DNA of 55,726 bases, from NCBI RefSeq assembly GCF_024636815.1, contig NZ_JAGXGF010000163.1:1-55726 (forward strand), read 5' to 3'. The first letter of the stretch is position 1. Every line of letters begins with the position of its first letter. Position numbers and translations under genes: made by a program. Under the pieces are notes generated by a model. It was not told where the DNA came from and ran no database searches. It saw only the letters and a list, made by a program, of their open reading frames with translations. Below, piece after piece: positions 42,698 through 50,908 of the stretch. The stretch is from Marivirga sp. (GTDB lineage Bacteria; Bacteroidota; Bacteroidia; Cytophagales; Cyclobacteriaceae).

Positions 42698-44360
42698 ATC
42701 CGTCTAATCTGTTTCTGTAAAAATATAATAGATTCATATCCATAGTAGTAATATCACCTTCTTCTGTTTTAATTAATGGTCTTTTGGAATGATACATTCC
42801 TAAATTTAACAAACCATGTTCAATGATATTATCTATATTATCATCCATGTGTTCGGCTTGAGACATTCTACCTTCTTTAATTCTATCCTCAATTTTATTT
42901 TTTATTCTCTGACAAGTAGTTTTAAATTCACTGTAGGGAATAACCAAGTCTTCCTCCGGTAATCTCAACAATGAAAATAAGTCAAGTTTCTTATTTTTCT
43001 TATTTATTATTTCAAAAGCAACAAATGCAATTAAATGGCTAGAAAATACACGAGCAATTATGCTATACTGCTTCACTATCTTTTTGGCAAGCATTCTAGT
43101 ATATTCCGCTTCTCTTTGTTTATTGACTGTAATTTTATCTTGGAAAACGAAATAATCCTTTGGTTGAATTTCCCTGCCTGTAGAATCAAAACTTTTCCCT
43201 TCCTCATCCACCTTATTACCTAAAATATCCATAGCATCACCTATGGAGACGGATATATCTGAGCCTTTAGTGAAGAATTTAAATAGGAAAGTGATGATTT
43301 TATAAGAGGATGAAAACTCATCGTTTTCTACATAATAACGCTCTTGCCCCCGCTTTTCAAGGTATTGGCGAATTAGACTAGGAGCTTCCAAAACAAAGTG
43401 GTAATTCAAACTTACGGGGACTATAAATATCTTTTCCGCATCATTTCCATGTTCTTGATAATTTGCTCTTTGAGCTTCTATTGCTGTCCCTAGAAGACCC
43501 AGTTTAAGTTCTTTTTCGACTCTACCATCTCTTGAACGAGTGCCCCCCGGAAAAAATAGACTTTGGCATCCTTTTTTTAAAGCTAAGGCAGAATAAGATT
43601 TCAGCGTTTCCAGATAAATCATATTCTTTTTTCGCCTGTCTACTTTATAAGCACCCAAACTATTCATAAAATAGGATATGATGCTAATATTGAAAAGATT
43701 AAGTCCTGCACCATAAATTACAGGAGGCAAACCAAGTGTATAAATTACCCAACCAATTAAGATAGAATCCAAATTACTGGAATGAGTGGGCACAATCACC
43801 ACGGTTCCTTTTTTAGCTAAGGTACGTAGCTTTTCAACCTCACCATTAATTTGAATTTTATCATTCATGGTGAGTTCACTACTCCAGAAACCACCTAGTT
43901 TTTTAATCCTTGCAGCATTTAATAATCTGTTAAAGCCAAAAGTGATCACCCCTCTTGCAAACCTGTAGTGGCTTGTATTGAAATTTCCGGCAATTTCCTC
44001 TGCGTAACGTTCAATTATACTGTGAAGAATTTTATTGGCTTTTTCTTCATCTTTAACTTTGTGTTGAGAAATTTCAAGTAGATCATTTTTTACTTTACTC
44101 CAAAATTCATGGTCATCATCAGGATCTACTTTCCAAGGGGTCTGTCTAATTCTGGCCTTTTCCTTATATAAAGTGGTTTCTAGCTCTTCTATTAGGGCTG
44201 TTTTATTTCTAGTATTGCTTTTGATGCGCCCGTAAGCTTCCTCTATTACTTCTTTTATAAATTCCTTTTTATTACGGCTCAATTGTACCACAGGCCACTC
44301 TCGAGGCCCTGGTAAAATTGGTTCATATTTTCGTTTGCTTCTGTAACGCTTTAGCTTCAT
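42675..44360 (-). CDS. Glycerol-3-phosphate/1-acylglycerol-3-phosphate acyltransferase (PlsB-like)
   Basis: This 561-residue protein has the PlsC/PlsB acyltransferase motifs: block I HSSNLD near residue 193, block III FFPGGTRSRDGRVEKELKLG near residue 267, and VPVSLNYHFVLEAPSLI as block IV. The Gly in PGGTRSR replaces the more common Glu. Flanking regions are long and helical, as in large PlsB-like acyltransferases that acylate glycerol 3-phosphate or its monoacyl product. Overlap with gpsA (23 bases) supports a glycerol-3-phosphate substrate. Specificity between PlsB and PlsC roles is not resolved. Confidence 0.85.
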   Translation of the reverse strand: MKLKRYRSKRKYEPILPGPREWPVVQLSRNKKEFIKEVIEEAYGRIKSNTRNKTALIEELETTLYKEKARIRQTPWKVDPDDDHEFWSKVKNDLLEISQHKVKDEEKANKILHSIIERYAEEIAGNFNTSHYRFARGVITFGFNRLLNAARIKKLGGFWSSELTMNDKIQINGEVEKLRTLAKKGTVVIVPTHSSNLDSILIGWVIYTLGLPPVIYGAGLNLFNISIISYFMNSLGAYKVDRRKKNMIYLETLKSYSALALKKGCQSLFFPGGTRSRDGRVEKELKLGLLGTAIEAQRANYQEHGNDAEKIFIVPVSLNYHFVLEAPSLIRQYLEKRGQERYYVENDEFSSSYKIITFLFKFFTKGSDISVSIGDAMDILGNKVDEEGKSFDSTGREIQPKDYFVFQDKITVNKQREAEYTRMLAKKIVKQYSIIARVFSSHLIAFVAFEIINKKNKKLDLFSLLRLPEEDLVIPYSEFKTTCQRIKNKIEDRIKEGRMSQAEHMDDNIDNIIEHGLLNLGMYHSKRPLIKTEEGDITTMDMNLLYFYRNRLDGYGLEKHI

Positions 44361-44366
44361 ATCAAC

Positions 44367-45524
44367 TTAGGATAATGCTTGCTTTAAATCTTGAATTAAA
44401 TCCTCAATATCTTCAACTCCTACACTTAATCGGATTAAAGAATCAGTGAGCCCCACTTTATCGCGGTCTGCTTTTGGCACACTGGAGTGAGTCATAGTTG
44501 CAGGGTGTCCACTTAAGGATTCAACTCCACCTAAAGATTCCGCTAAAATAAATAATTCAAATTTCTTTAAGATTTTTGTAGCAGCTTCTTGCGTATTTTC
44601 TTTTAAACTAAATGAAATCATCCCTCCAAAATCATGCATTTGCCTACTTGCTATTTCGTGGTTAGGATGTGATTTAAATCCTGGCCAAAAAACCTTTTCT
44701 ACTTTTGGATGTGATTTTAAGAAATTAGCTACTCCAGATGCGTTCTCACAATGTCTTTGCATTCTGAGGTGTAATGTTTTAATTCCTCGAAGAACTAGAA
44801 AACAATCTTGTGGACCTGGCACTGCTCCACTAGCTTTTTGAATAAATGCTATTTTTTCAGATAGTTTTCTATTGCTAGTAGCCAATGCTCCCATTACAAC
44901 ATCTGAATGTCCGGCTATATATTTTGTTATAGAATGCATCACCATGTCAGCACCTAAATCGAGTGGGTTTTGCAAATAGGGAGTAGAGAAAGTATTATCT
45001 ACACATAATAAGATATTGTGTTTTTTTGTGATTTTTGAAACTGCTTCAATATCAATGATATTCATCATCGGATTGGTAGGAGTTTCTACCCAAACTAACT
45101 TCGTTTTATTTGTAATATGCTTCTCGATATTGGAAGCTTCGGACATATTGATGAAATGGAAGTGTATCCCAAAATCTTGAAAGATTTCAGTAAACATTCT
45201 ATAAGTACCTCCATAAAGGTCATTTGTACTGATTACTTCATCACCTGGTTTTAATGTTTTAATAACCGCATCTATAGCGGCAAGGCCTGAAGCAAAGCAG
45301 TGGCTGTAATCTGCATTTTCTAAAGCTGCAATGCTTTTTTCCAACGCTTTACGAGTAGGGTTTTGAGAACGGCTGTATTCATAGCCTTTATGCTCACCTG
45401 GTGATGATTGAGCATAAGTTGATGTCTGATAGATAGGAGTCATAATAGCCCCTGTTGCTGAGTCGGGTTCAACTCCTGCGTGGATAGCTTTAGTACCAAA
45501 TCTATATTTATCAGACATACTCAT
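44367..45524 (-). CDS. Cystathionine gamma-synthase/lyase-family PLP enzyme
   Basis: This 385-residue trans-sulfuration enzyme belongs to the Cys/Met metabolism PLP family. YSRSQNPTRKALEKSIAALE carries the phosphate-binding Tyr/Arg region, LLCVDNTFSTPYLQNPLDLG binds the cofactor Asp, and HSITKYIAGHSDVVMGAL contains the Schiff-base Lys near residue 205. Sequence alone does not separate synthase (MetB) from gamma-lyase (MGL/CGL), and no met neighbours help. The next gene starts 6 bases downstream. The upstream MscS gene ends 31 bases before it, so a long transcript is possible. Confidence 0.88.
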   Translation of the reverse strand: MSMSDKYRFGTKAIHAGVEPDSATGAIMTPIYQTSTYAQSSPGEHKGYEYSRSQNPTRKALEKSIAALENADYSHCFASGLAAIDAVIKTLKPGDEVISTNDLYGGTYRMFTEIFQDFGIHFHFINMSEASNIEKHITNKTKLVWVETPTNPMMNIIDIEAVSKITKKHNILLCVDNTFSTPYLQNPLDLGADMVMHSITKYIAGHSDVVMGALATSNRKLSEKIAFIQKASGAVPGPQDCFLVLRGIKTLHLRMQRHCENASGVANFLKSHPKVEKVFWPGFKSHPNHEIASRQMHDFGGMISFSLKENTQEAATKILKKFELFILAESLGGVESLSGHPATMTHSSVPKADRDKVGLTDSLIRLSVGVEDIEDLIQDLKQALS

Positions 45525-45555
45525 AAGTTTCTTTTTTAAATTTTATATTTAAAAT

Positions 45556-47169
45556 TTATTTTGGATTTGAGGGTGGGAAAAAATTTTTCAATTTCTCTGA
45601 CACCTGGCTTTTTTCTTGGTATTCTGGAGATAACGAGGGCTGTCCGGGGAAGTTTTCCATATGCAGCGTTTGCGTAGGGAAAGCAAAATTGATTCCGAGT
45701 TGCTTGGCTAACTTCATTATACTTAACAATAATTCTTCTTTGTATTTTAATTCCTCTCCCCAGGTAGGTACATCCAGAAAAACATAAAACATGATGTCTA
45801 AAGAATAAGCAGACATATTATTAAAATAGATATGATAAAAATCTTTCCAGGTTTTCGGGTGTTCCTCTATAATCTTTTTTAAGCCATCGGTAAAGGCTTC
45901 TATTAAGTGTGTTGGAGTGTCGTAAGTAATGGTGATAGTAGTATAAAATCTCCTATATTTCCTTAAACCGTGATTGTCTACTGCCATATCAGCTAATTTT
46001 CCATTAGGAACTGTAATCAGGGAGTTTCTGAAAGTTCTCACCCTAGTAGAACGGAAACCAACTTCCTCAACAGTTCCATCGATATCGCCTGCAGTTACCC
46101 AATCTCCTATTTGGAAAGGCTTATCAAATAGAATCATCAGTGAGCCAAAGAAATTCTTAATGGTGTCTTGTGCTGCTAAAGCAAATGCTAAACCACCAAT
46201 TGAAATACCAGCAAGGAGGGCTGTAATATCGAATCTCAAATTGTTAAGGATGTAAAGAAAACCAATAATTATGACGAAGATTTTCAATACTCTTTTGAGA
46301 ATTGGGACAATCTGATCGTCCATTGTAGTTTCTGTTTGGGCTGCTTTTTTTAGCATATATTCACCCAGAATATCTACAATTTTATAAACCATTATAGTTC
46401 CAAAAAGCGGTAATAGAGCATTTAGGATAAGAATGAAATAATGATTGAATGAAATAGGTAATTGGAGTACAGGAACCAGAATAATTAAAATCCCTACAAT
46501 AATTAGTAGACTAAATGGTTTTGCCACGGGCAAAATGTAATCATGAGCAATATTGCCATAGCCTCTATTTTTTAGGAATTGATAAAAAACCCAATCAAAA
46601 AACCAGCTTAGTATTTTATGAATTAATACGCAGATTAAAATAAGGATTAATATGCTGATATATTGCCAGGCATGTAATCCTAAAATTTTTTGAGTGCCCA
46701 TTTTAGGCAGGATGTTCATTAATTTATGAGTACCGAAAGGATAAACTTGCCTATGTAGTTCGGTTGTTTTGTTGATCGTTTTTTTACTAAAATACCATTT
46801 ATCATTACTCTTTTCGAGATAGATTTGAGGAAATTCAATTTCTGATAAATAGTATCTTTTCAGGTTAGAGGAGTCGGTGTAGTTAGGATTTTCCGGAATC
46901 TCGTCAATATCAATTAAAACACCCGCTCCATCTAAAACTTGCTTAAGTTGAGTGATAATTAACTCTCCATCTTTACCTTTAATATATTCTGGATTAAGTG
47001 TTTTTGCAGCGATTTCAGGATGAAAATCGTCTTCCTGCAGGTTTTGTAGAAAGGTATTGACGGTCGCTTTTGGAGATGCTAAGCTATTGGGAGGTAATGT
47101 TTTAGTATCCTCATTTTGGCTAAATGCACTATTGGCAAAGAATATAAATAGTATTAAAAAGTATCTCAT
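45556..47169 (-). CDS. MscS-family mechanosensitive channel with periplasmic N-terminal domain
   Basis: This 537-residue protein has a signal peptide (MRYFLILFIFFANSAFSQ), a soluble domain of about 140 residues, and about five transmembrane helices (about 168-190, 213-232, 240-262, 290-310, 313-335). The last is the pore helix (AGISIGGLAFALAAQDTIKN). The beta domain follows (LFDKPFQIGDWVTAGDIDGT, VEEVGFRSTRVRTFRNSLIT). MscS channels release solutes under hypo-osmotic stress. The ATG lies 2 bases after the stop of the 913-residue protein gene, so the pair is co-transcribed. Confidence 0.92.
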   Translation of the reverse strand: MRYFLILFIFFANSAFSQNEDTKTLPPNSLASPKATVNTFLQNLQEDDFHPEIAAKTLNPEYIKGKDGELIITQLKQVLDGAGVLIDIDEIPENPNYTDSSNLKRYYLSEIEFPQIYLEKSNDKWYFSKKTINKTTELHRQVYPFGTHKLMNILPKMGTQKILGLHAWQYISILILILICVLIHKILSWFFDWVFYQFLKNRGYGNIAHDYILPVAKPFSLLIIVGILIILVPVLQLPISFNHYFILILNALLPLFGTIMVYKIVDILGEYMLKKAAQTETTMDDQIVPILKRVLKIFVIIIGFLYILNNLRFDITALLAGISIGGLAFALAAQDTIKNFFGSLMILFDKPFQIGDWVTAGDIDGTVEEVGFRSTRVRTFRNSLITVPNGKLADMAVDNHGLRKYRRFYTTITITYDTPTHLIEAFTDGLKKIIEEHPKTWKDFYHIYFNNMSAYSLDIMFYVFLDVPTWGEELKYKEELLLSIMKLAKQLGINFAFPTQTLHMENFPGQPSLSPEYQEKSQVSEKLKNFFPPSNPK

Positions 47170-47171
47170 TC

Positions 47172-49913
47172 TTAAATATTGAATTTTAGAATACTGAAGG
47201 TGTTTTCATGACATTTATAGACATGTACTTCATTGGTTTTATTGTAATAAATCATAGCGATCTGGCCTAAGCTTTCAATAGGTTGCTGATTTATCAATTT
47301 CCCTTCATTGGTGTAAAGATAAGTAAAGGCTTGCTTTTTATCAGTTATAGCAATGATTTCCTTATTAGGAGTCAGTTCATAATATTGAATTTCCATTTCA
47401 TCCTGGTTGATGTAATCTTTTTCAAACATCATTTCACCGCTTGGTTTTAATAAGCTGACTCTACTTAAGTCCTGTCTAGCAAGTATGTAGCCTCTTTCAG
47501 ATGCATTTTTAACAATTTTAAACAGAGTCTCTTTATTTGGCATATATAGCTGTTCTTTTTCCTTAATCTTGCCTGTGAAACTTATTTTAACCAATGCTCC
47601 ACCATTAGTAATGGTTACTAAGTAACTGGTTTCGAAGCTGTTTCCTATTTCAAAGAATAAGTTATTAGATAATCTATCATTAATGTTGATGGGGAAATTT
47701 GGCTTCATTTCCCCGTTTCTGCTCATGACTTTAACAGTTCCATTTTCTTGAAGTACCACCATGAAATCCTTACTTCTAATTCTAATATGCTCAGGCATGG
47801 CGGCAATTTTATCTCGCATTTTTAATGGGTCCCAATCTCCAAGAATATCACCATATTTACTAGTTAAGAATATGTCACCATTTTCTTTTGCGATTAACAA
47901 GCGATAGGTTTTGCTCTTATCATAATCGATTACATTAAAATATTGGTTTTCAATGTTTTGATCACCATAAGTTTTTGGGAAATACTCTAACGAAATACCA
48001 TTTCGATCTAAAAGGAATACTTTTTCAGTGGTGGCAAAAGCATATTGCAGTTTATTGTTTTGATAGTAATCTATTTGGAAAACATCACCTACTATTGGCG
48101 CTTCGAGTGGTTCTGTCCAAATCACATCACCATTGGTTGATATTAAATGAAGGTTATAAGCCGAATCCTGCACTAAAGTTTCAAATAAGCCTGTATTATG
48201 GTTTTTCACGACATAAGGCTTGCTTATAATAGGTGCTTCTATTTCAACTTGCATCACTTCATCGAAATATTTCATTTCGTTATTTACCTTATTGTCAGAA
48301 TGCAAGACTTCAATATTACTATAATAACGATCATCTTCATGGCTAAATTGAAATGCCAGCATATCGAAATTCTTAATAGGATATTCATTTTCCTTAAAGC
48401 TATTCCTCCATTTATCATTAAGGCTATTAAGGATTAATGACCAGGCTTGAGGTATGTTTATAAAAATATTAAGATTGGATTCTTGAAGTGTAGATTCTAA
48501 AAATTGGTTTTCTTTAATAGATTTCCCCCAGGTATTCTCAGTTTCTATATCAAGAATTAATTCTTTTAGTGACTGAATATCATTGCTAATTACCAATACA
48601 TCATCTAAGATAATGAAAAACGAATGTGAAAAGCCTTTAAAGTTTTTGCCTAGTAAATAATAAGGAAAGTCTTTAATCACCAATTCCCTAATTTCCTTCT
48701 CTGCATAAAACTCATAATATAATGTGTCTTGTTTAAGCTGTGCAGCTTCTTCAGCTAGTTTGTTGAATTTATTCAAGCCTTCATTTTTATCTGTCATTTT
48801 GATGAAAATGAGCTTTTTATTTTCCTCTGAACTTTGATTAGTATTTAGTACAGCTTGAGCATTTTCTCCAGCCATAAATTGGTAGAATTCCCTGAAATCA
48901 GTATCATACTGCTCTGCAATCCGATTTCTTTTTTGTCCGAATTCATTATCCAATTTATCCCAAAATTTAAATTTCTCATCCTGAAAAGCTTTAGCATTAT
49001 CAAATCTCTCGTGGAGGACAATGGCTGTTTTTGAAGGGAAATAATTTCCTAAGGTAACATCTCCCCCAATTTGCTTACTGTAAGTATTAAGGTAGCTGAT
49101 AGAATCATGTGGAAAAGTAAAGCCATTGAGGTATAAATCATCTCCATCTAAAAATAAATCAAGAAATGCTCCTTCAGAGAATTGAGAAAGAATGCTGAAA
49201 AGAGTAGATTGATTAGACTTGGTGAATGTTTTTACTATTTTATCTAGTCTATTGAAATTAATATAAAGGTTTCCTAGATCATCTTGAAAATTGGCGATTT
49301 TAAAGACTTCTTTTATGCTTTCCTTAAAATTATCTTCGTCTTTTTCCAGATTTCTGATAACATCCTCAACCAAAACCGGGGAAAAGCTCCCCACAAAATT
49401 TCCTCTTAAGAGTACGTAGCTAAATCTTTTTTCAGAATTTTTACTTTTTAATTCGTAGATGGTGTTATTGTTATAAACCCTTTCAGATTTTTCGAAATTA
49501 TCAAATTTGGATTCTATTTTCTTGATTATCTCTATCTGTTCAGTATTTTTTAATGTTTGATAGAATACAAAATCAAAATCATCATTAGCGATTACTGACA
49601 TTCCTATCAGTAGATGATTATTCCTAAAAACATCATCAAGCATCCCGCTATTTCCTGATAAGCTATCTAAAGCTTCAAAATTATCTTTTAATGAGGAGAA
49701 ATAATCAATATTTTGCAGGTCCTGCCAGATAGGGTTTTCTTGAATGCTGTTCCAGGAACTGACTAAGTTTTTGTTTTCATAAACCAAGAATGTGTTTTCT
49801 GGCACTAAGGACCATGCATCTAAGCTTTTTTGTTTATCCCAATAGTAATAGATTCCGTATCCGCTTGCTAAAATTAAGATGAACAGAAATAGTATAATGA
49901 AGATTCTTCTCAA
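47172..49913 (-). CDS. Membrane-anchored 913-residue protein with a C-terminal propeller-like region
   Basis: I do not recognise this family with certainty. A single N-terminal helix (residues 4-24, IFIILFLFILILASGYGIYYY) anchors a large periplasmic part. Residues about 30-560 have long-range repeats of alternating helix and strand with AWSLVPENTFLVYENKNLV at the start, reminiscent of DUF3352-like proteins. Residues about 590-913 show repeated short blades such as NHNTGLFETLVQDSAYNLHL, ISTNGDVIWTEPLEA, LLDRNGISLEYFPKTYGDQN and SLLKPSGEMMFEKDYINQDE, a beta-propeller style. No catalytic motif is seen. It is directly coupled to the MscS channel gene (2-base gap), which suggests an envelope role. 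Confidence 0.75.
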   Translation of the reverse strand: MRRIFIILFLFILILASGYGIYYYWDKQKSLDAWSLVPENTFLVYENKNLVSSWNSIQENPIWQDLQNIDYFSSLKDNFEALDSLSGNSGMLDDVFRNNHLLIGMSVIANDDFDFVFYQTLKNTEQIEIIKKIESKFDNFEKSERVYNNNTIYELKSKNSEKRFSYVLLRGNFVGSFSPVLVEDVIRNLEKDEDNFKESIKEVFKIANFQDDLGNLYINFNRLDKIVKTFTKSNQSTLFSILSQFSEGAFLDLFLDGDDLYLNGFTFPHDSISYLNTYSKQIGGDVTLGNYFPSKTAIVLHERFDNAKAFQDEKFKFWDKLDNEFGQKRNRIAEQYDTDFREFYQFMAGENAQAVLNTNQSSEENKKLIFIKMTDKNEGLNKFNKLAEEAAQLKQDTLYYEFYAEKEIRELVIKDFPYYLLGKNFKGFSHSFFIILDDVLVISNDIQSLKELILDIETENTWGKSIKENQFLESTLQESNLNIFINIPQAWSLILNSLNDKWRNSFKENEYPIKNFDMLAFQFSHEDDRYYSNIEVLHSDNKVNNEMKYFDEVMQVEIEAPIISKPYVVKNHNTGLFETLVQDSAYNLHLISTNGDVIWTEPLEAPIVGDVFQIDYYQNNKLQYAFATTEKVFLLDRNGISLEYFPKTYGDQNIENQYFNVIDYDKSKTYRLLIAKENGDIFLTSKYGDILGDWDPLKMRDKIAAMPEHIRIRSKDFMVVLQENGTVKVMSRNGEMKPNFPININDRLSNNLFFEIGNSFETSYLVTITNGGALVKISFTGKIKEKEQLYMPNKETLFKIVKNASERGYILARQDLSRVSLLKPSGEMMFEKDYINQDEMEIQYYELTPNKEIIAITDKKQAFTYLYTNEGKLINQQPIESLGQIAMIYYNKTNEVHVYKCHENTFSILKFNI

Positions 49914-49941
49914 AGGTATTTTGAATTTTTATGTTACTATG

Positions 49942-49949
49942 CAAATATA
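49942..49949 (-). promoter_or_regulatory. Candidate -7 element for the 913-residue protein operon
   Basis: CAAATATA reads TATATTTG followed by C on the minus strand, an exact TANNTTTGC. It is 28 bases before the start codon. The -33 position is not matched. Confidence 0.45.
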
Positions 49950-50013
49950 GGATTATTAATGACTCTGGATGAATTTTAAGCTTAAATAAATTGATACTAA
50001 TTAACTACCAATT

Positions 50014-50775
50014 TCACACCAAAATCACTTCAATTCCCTTAGCTTCTAAAGTGCTGATGAATTGCTTAGAAGCACTTTTATTGGTAATTATTTGATCTAC
50101 ATCTTCTAAGTCACATATTTTACCAAATCCTTTTTTGCCAAACTTACTGGCATCAGCCAAAACAATGGTTTTTTGTACTGATTCGATCATTTTAGCATTT
50201 AAATGTGCTTCCATCATATTAGATGTGGTAAATCCATGTTCCAGGCTTATGCCATCCACACTTAAATACAATTTACTGCAAGCAAAACTTTGCATCATTT
50301 CTTCTGCATAATGACCTACTACTGAAGAACTGCCTTTTCTCACTACGCCCCCAAGTTGTACTATTTCTATATCCTTGCAGTCTAATAATGCCATGGTTAC
50401 ATTCATCGCAGAGGTCAATACGGTTAGATGTGAATTCCGTGGAATAGCTTGTGCAAATGCTCCAACTGTGGTCCCTGAACCAATAATAATGGCTTCATGC
50501 ATTTTTAAAGATTCAATTGCGGCTTTCGCAATCGCTTGTTTCTCTTCAACATTTACTAACTCTTTTTCATCAACAGGCTTTTCGTTTACGTAAGGAGAAA
50601 CTAAAGTAGCACTTCCATGGGAGCGATAAAGTAAACCTTTATCCTCTAGTAATTTTAAATCTTTTCTTATTGTCACCTTAGTGACTTCAAGTGCGTTACT
50701 TAACTCACTAACACTTACAAAACCTTCTTGCTGAAGTTGGTCTAATATGAATTTATGTCTTTCTGCAATTGTCAT
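50014..50775 (-). CDS. DeoR/GlpR-family transcriptional regulator
   Basis: From the ATG at 50775 the protein has 253 residues; a TTG three codons upstream lies within a promoter-like element and is less likely. The winged HTH is at about residues 4-55 (RHKFILDQLQQEGFVSVSEL and NALEVTKVTIRKDLKLLEDK). The DeoRC sensor domain has AIIIGSGTTVGAFAQAIP, VQLGGVVRKGSSSVVGH and IVLADASKFGKKGF, which bind a sugar phosphate. Divergent orientation from glpD and closeness to glpK/glpF make glycerol 3-phosphate the probable effector and the glp genes the probable targets (inference). Confidence 0.88.
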   Translation of the reverse strand: MTIAERHKFILDQLQQEGFVSVSELSNALEVTKVTIRKDLKLLEDKGLLYRSHGSATLVSPYVNEKPVDEKELVNVEEKQAIAKAAIESLKMHEAIIIGSGTTVGAFAQAIPRNSHLTVLTSAMNVTMALLDCKDIEIVQLGGVVRKGSSSVVGHYAEEMMQSFACSKLYLSVDGISLEHGFTTSNMMEAHLNAKMIESVQKTIVLADASKFGKKGFGKICDLEDVDQIITNKSASKQFISTLEAKGIEVILV

Positions 50776-50781
50776 ACGATT

Positions 50782-50812
50782 CAAAAATATAATTAAAAGT
50801 CATAAAAAGAAA
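50782..50812 (-). promoter_or_regulatory. Candidate promoter for the DeoR-type regulator
   Basis: CAAAAATA (50782..50789) reads TATTTTTG on the minus strand and GAAA (50809..50812) reads TTTC, a 3-of-4 match to the -33 box with a 19-base spacer. The ATG at 50775 would be about 6 bases after the -7 element, implying an almost leaderless mRNA, so confidence is modest. Confidence 0.35.
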
Positions 50813-50905
50813 CTAAAGATAAATAAAAGAAAGATAAAACAATCAAAATACTTATTAATACTTTTGATGTGTTTCTTTTAGTGTTATATTTGAGCAAAAC
50901 GAAAC
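50805..50905. promoter_or_regulatory. Candidate operator repeats in the regulator-glpD intergenic region
   Basis: AAAAGAAAC (50805..50813), GTTTCTTTT (50871..50879) and AAAACGAAAC (50896..50905) share the core (A)AAA(C)GAAAC in both orientations. The last two form an inverted pair around the glpD -7 element (50885..50892), a good position for repression by a DeoR-family protein. It is a sequence pattern only. Confidence 0.4.
50863..50892 (+). promoter_or_regulatory. Promoter of glpD
   Basis: TTTG at 50863..50866 and TATATTTG at 50885..50892 match the Bacteroidetes -33 and -7 boxes with an 18-base spacer. The glpD ATG lies 16 bases after the -7 element. Confidence 0.75.
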
Positions 50906-50908
50906 AAA

